Shown here: one piece after another, positions 4,128-7,246 of the stretch | How the letters are laid out: each line of letters begins with the position of its first letter | Numbering within the stretch: the stretch's first letter is position 1 | Origin: an uncultured Clostridia bacterium | GTDB taxonomy: Bacteria > Bacillota > Clostridia > Oscillospirales > Ruminococcaceae | Length of the DNA stretch: 7,246 bases | Assembly: GCA_947177695.1 (NCBI GenBank) | Contig: CAMWVO010000089.1 | Coordinates: forward strand, 1-7,246 | Reading direction: 5' to 3' | Position numbers and translations under genes: made by a program | The notes under the pieces: generated by a model | What the model was told of the DNA's origin: nothing | Database searches by the model: none | Seen by the model: the letters and a program-made list of their open reading frames with translations, nothing else

Positions 4128-7100
4128 TTAGATTTTGGTTATATCTATCATTTCCATTTCGTCAATTTTCTTGCCCATCATAAGTATGTCGGCAACAGCG
4201 TTTGCGGTGTCTATGGCAGTCAGACAGCAGATAGATCGCTCAACCGTCTTGCGGCGAATTTTTACGCTGTCGAACGCGGGAATACGTCCCTTTGCAGAGG
4301 TGGAGATAACATAATCCACCTTGCCGCTGTCAAGCAGAGACATAACGTTTGGCTTCTCCTCCGAAGCGCGCTTTACAACGTTTGCCGCAACCATATTCCT
4401 GTTCAGCATGGAAGCCGTGCCGCTTGTTGCGTAAATGTCAAAGCCGAGGTGCTCGAACTTTTCGGCAACGTACAGAATTTCCTGCTTGTCGGTGTCGCGG
4501 ACGGTTATAAGCACGCCGCCGCCCTGCTTCTTTTCAAGGTTGTAGCCTGCCGCAACAAGCCCCTTGTAGAGAGCGTCCTCAAAGCTTCTTGCAATGCCCA
4601 AGCACTCGCCTGTGGACTTCATTTCAGGTCCGAGAGCGGTGTCAACGTCGTGAAGCTTTTCAAAACTGAACACAGGTACTTTTACTGCGATAAAGTCAGC
4701 TTCTTTATACAGACCGCTTGTGTAGCCCTGATCTTTAAGGCTTTCGCCGAGCATAATTTTTGTTGCAATATCTACCATGGGCACGCCTGTTACCTTTGAA
4801 ATATAAGGCACGGTTCTTGACGAGCGGGGATTTACCTCAATTACGTAAACCTCGCCGTTATAGACAACGTACTGGATATTTACAAGACCGATAACGTGAA
4901 GCTCCATAGCGAGACGGCGTGTGTACTCGATAATGGTCTCGCGGATTTTCTTTGTAAGAGTGAGAGCGGGATACACCGAAATAGAGTCGCCCGAATGGAT
5001 ACCCGCGCGCTCGATATGCTCCATAATTCCCGGGATAACGAAGTCCGTTCCGTCGCAGATAGCGTCAACCTCGACTTCCTTGCCCATCATGTATTTGTCG
5101 ATAAGGACAGGGTTTTCAAGTCCGCCCCGCATGATAATTTCCATGTACTCGATAATATCCTGATTGGAGTGTGCGATAATCATGTTCTGTCCGCCAAGAA
5201 CGTATGAGGGACGCATAAGAACGGGGTAGCCAAGCTCCTCGGCGGCTTTGAGAGCCTCCTCGGTGTTCATTACCGTGTGTCCCGCGGGACGGGGTATTCC
5301 GCACTTGTTCAGAAGCTCGTCGAAACGCTCTCTGTCCTCGGCGGCGTCAATGCTGTCCGCGGAAGTACCGAGAATATTCACGCCCATGTCGGAAAGGTGC
5401 TTTGTAAGCTTGATAGCGGTCTGACCGCCGAACTGTACAACAACGCCATAGGGCTGTTCCGTCTCGATAATAGCTTCAACGTCCTCCTTGGTGAGCGGGT
5501 CGAAATAAAGCCTGTCGCCAGTGTCAAAGTCGGTGGAAACCGTTTCGGGGTTGTTGTTGCAGATAACGGCTTCGTAACCCATTTCTTTCAGCGCCCAAAC
5601 GCAGTGTACAGAACAGTAGTCGAACTCGATACCCTGACCGATACGGATAGGTCCCGAACCGAAAACAATGACCTTTTTCTTGCCCGAATTTTTCCGCTCG
5701 ATAAACTGCTTTGCCTCGTTCTCCTCGTCAAATGTGGAGTAGAAGTAGGGCGTTTCCGCCTTAAATTCTCCCGCGCAGGTGTCAACCATTTTGAACACCG
5801 CTCTCGTCCGCTTGGGACACTTCTGTCCGCTCAGACGCTCGATAGTGCTGTCAAGATAGCCGTAACGCTTTGCAAGGTCGTATTTTTCCTCGGTAAGTTC
5901 GCCGTCCTTAAGAAGCTTTTCCAGTTCCACAAGGTTGTTCAGCTTGGACAGGAACCAGCAGTCTATTTTTGTAATTTCATGTATAGTCTCAATGGGAATA
6001 CCCCGCTTCAAAGCCTCGAACACAGCAAAGGAACGCTCGTCGTCCACGGAGTACAACAGGTGCTTGACCTCGTTGTCCTCAAGCTTTTCAAGCTTTTTCA
6101 GGTTCATGGTATCAAGTCCCAGGTCGATTGAACGGACGGCTTTCATCATAGCCTGCTCAAAGGACGTGCCTATAGCCATGACCTCGCCTGTAGCCATCAT
6201 CTGCGTACCGAGTGTACGTTTTGCGTAAACAAATTTATCAAACGCCCATTTAGGGAATTTTACAACAACATAGTCCAAAGCAGGCTCGAAGCAGGCGTAT
6301 GTCTTGCCCGTAACCTGATTGATGATTTCGTCAAGGCTGTAGCCGATAGCAATTTTTGTAGCAACCTTTGCAATGGGGTATCCCGTAGCCTTTGAAGCCA
6401 GCGCAGAAGAACGTGAAACCCTCGGATTTACCTCAATAACAGCGTACTCAAAGCTTGTGGGGTGTAGCGCAAACTGACAGTTGCAGCCGCCCTCTACTTT
6501 AAGCTCGGAAATGATATTCAGCGCGGCAGTACGGAGCATCTGGTACTCCTTATCCGTCAGCGTAACGGCGGGAGCGATTACGATAGAGTCGCCCGTATGA
6601 ACGCCCACGGGGTCGAAATTTTCCATAGAGCAGACGGTTATAACATTGCCCTTGCTGTCGCGGATAACCTCAAATTCTATCTCTTTCCAGCCGCTTATGC
6701 ACTTCTCGATAAGCACCTGTGTGATAGGGGAGAGCCGCAAGCCGTTTGTGGAAATGTCACGAAGCTCGTCCTCGTTGTAGGCGATACCGCCGCCTGTTCC
6801 GCCGAGAGTAAATGCGGGACGGACGATTACGGGATAGCTTATTTCCTCCGCAAAGTCAACGGCGTCCTCAACGGTCTCAACTACCTTTGAGGGAATACAC
6901 GGCTCGCCGATTTTTTCCATAGTGTCCTTGAAAGCCTGTCTGTCCTCGGCTTTGTGGATAGTTTCTGGGTTTGCGCCCAGAAGCTTCACGCCATGCTCAT
7001 CTAAAAATCCGCACTCCGCAAGCTGCATTGAAAGGGTCAGACCCGTCTGTCCGCCAAGTGTGGAAAGGACGCTGTCGGGCTTTTCGATTTCGATTATTTT

Positions 7101-7246
7101 TTTCAAAACGTCAAGGTTAAGCGGTTCTATGTACACCTTGTCCGCCATAGCCTTGTCGGTCATGATAGTAGCGGGGTTTGAGTTGATAAGTACGACCTCC
7201 ACGCCCTCCTGTTTGAGAGCGCGGCAAGCCTGTGTTCCCGCATAGT
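4128..7246 (-). CDS. carB: Carbamoyl-phosphate synthase large subunit (5' end cut by right window edge)
   Basis: Makes carbamoyl phosphate from bicarbonate, ammonia (delivered by the small subunit CarA) and two ATP, for pyrimidine and arginine synthesis. The frame is open to the right edge. It reads YAGTQACRALKQEGVEVVLI upstream of a GTG at 7202 that is internal, so the true start lies beyond the window and roughly 25 residues are missing. About 1038 residues are visible. The first ATP-grasp half has VRPAFTLGGTGGG (near 6785-6825) and EVNPRVSRSSALASKATGYP (near 6370-6440). The second half opens with GSGPIRIGQGIEFDY (near 5620-5665) and has RPSYVLGGQNMII (near 5170-5220) and EVNPRSSRTVPYISKVTGVP (near 4770-4840). 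The C-terminal MGS-like allosteric domain starts near 4515 (GGGVLITVRD) and ends in the TAA at 4128-4130. Both synthetase halves are intact with no frameshift. Confidence 0.97.
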   Translation of the reverse strand, partial: YAGTQACRALKQEGVEVVLINSNPATIMTDKAMADKVYIEPLNLDVLKKIIEIEKPDSVLSTLGGQTGLTLSMQLAECGFLDEHGVKLLGANPETIHKAEDRQAFKDTMEKIGEPCIPSKVVETVEDAVDFAEEISYPVIVRPAFTLGGTGGGIAYNEDELRDISTNGLRLSPITQVLIEKCISGWKEIEFEVIRDSKGNVITVCSMENFDPVGVHTGDSIVIAPAVTLTDKEYQMLRTAALNIISELKVEGGCNCQFALHPTSFEYAVIEVNPRVSRSSALASKATGYPIAKVATKIAIGYSLDEIINQVTGKTYACFEPALDYVVVKFPKWAFDKFVYAKRTLGTQMMATGEVMAIGTSFEQAMMKAVRSIDLGLDTMNLKKLEKLEDNEVKHLLYSVDDERSFAVFEALKRGIPIETIHEITKIDCWFLSKLNNLVELEKLLKDGELTEEKYDLAKRYGYLDSTIERLSGQKCPKRTRAVFKMVDTCAGEFKAETPYFYSTFDEENEAKQFIERKNSGKKKVIVFGSGPIRIGQGIEFDYCSVHCVWALKEMGYEAVICNNNPETVSTDFDTGDRLYFDPLTKEDVEAIIETEQPYGVVVQFGGQTAIKLTKHLSDMGVNILGTSADSIDAAEDRERFDELLNKCGIPRPAGHTVMNTEEALKAAEELGYPVLMRPSYVLGGQNMIIAHSNQDIIEYMEIIMRGGLENPVLIDKYMMGKEVEVDAICDGTDFVIPGIMEHIERAGIHSGDSISVYPALTLTKKIRETIIEYTRRLAMELHVIGLVNIQYVVYNGEVYVIEVNPRSSRTVPYISKVTGVPMVDIATKIMLGESLKDQGYTSGLYKEADFIAVKVPVFSFEKLHDVDTALGPEMKSTGECLGIARSFEDALYKGLVAAGYNLEKKQGGGVLITVRDTDKQEILYVAEKFEHLGFDIYATSGTASMLNRNMVAANVVKRASEEKPNVMSLLDSGKVDYVISTSAKGRIPAFDSVKIRRKTVERSICCLTAIDTANAVADILMMGKKIDEMEMIDITKI

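Noticed and set aside
5277..6131. Long open frame of 284 codons on the plus strand opposite carB
   Set aside because: It lies entirely within the well-conserved carB frame, and its translation shows no recognisable domain; it is a shadow of a GC-biased gene.
7200..7202. GTG as the start codon of carB
   Set aside because: The frame continues upstream to the window edge with conserved CarB residues (GTQACRAL), so this GTG is internal.

Overview
The window looks like a piece of a Clostridia-type Firmicutes chromosome, plausibly a Ruminococcus-like gut anaerobe. This rests on the class 1B dihydroorotate dehydrogenase pair (pyrK-pyrD), strong AGGAGG-type ribosome binding sites and the flavour of the encoded proteins; the genus is an inference. 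Almost every gene is on the minus strand. The one exception is a small plus-strand gene at 1598-1843.

Right part (1867-7246): a de novo pyrimidine biosynthesis operon, read from right to left. It holds carB (large subunit of carbamoyl-phosphate synthase, cut at the right edge), a GNAT-family N-acetyltransferase, pyrK (electron-transfer subunit) and pyrD (catalytic subunit of dihydroorotate dehydrogenase B). CarB makes carbamoyl phosphate at the start of the pathway. PyrD oxidises dihydroorotate to orotate, and PyrK passes the electrons to NAD+. The acetyltransferase has no obvious place in the pathway. It is separated from carB by 103 bases holding two consecutive hairpins, but its stop codon touches the pyrK start codon. 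pyrK and pyrD overlap by 8 bases. The operon ends in a strong hairpin at 1842-1862.

Left part (1-1597): an accessory minus-strand operon of five closely spaced small genes. In transcription order these are an XRE-family (Cro/CI-type) regulator, two tandem paralogous ribbon-helix-helix-like proteins, a two-TM membrane protein of the STM3941 type, and the N-terminal part of an ANT(6)-like aminoglycoside 6-adenylyltransferase that runs off the left edge. Gaps between the genes are 1 to 17 bases.

Between the accessory operon and the divergent small gene lies a very AT-rich control region (1435-1597). It contains two readable back-to-back promoters. It also carries four copies of a 12-base motif close to TGTAAAATTACA at an exact 22-base spacing, placed over both promoters. 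This is the most striking non-coding signal in the window and is best explained as a multi-site operator shared by the XRE regulator operon and the divergent gene.

I see no rRNA, tRNA, CRISPR array, transposase or integrase. No stretch longer than about 165 bases lacks a gene. I find no clear evidence of a wholly new defence or mobile system. The novelty candidates are the phased operator array, the toxin-less RHH pair in a resistance-gene operon, and the acetyltransferase inserted in the pyr operon.
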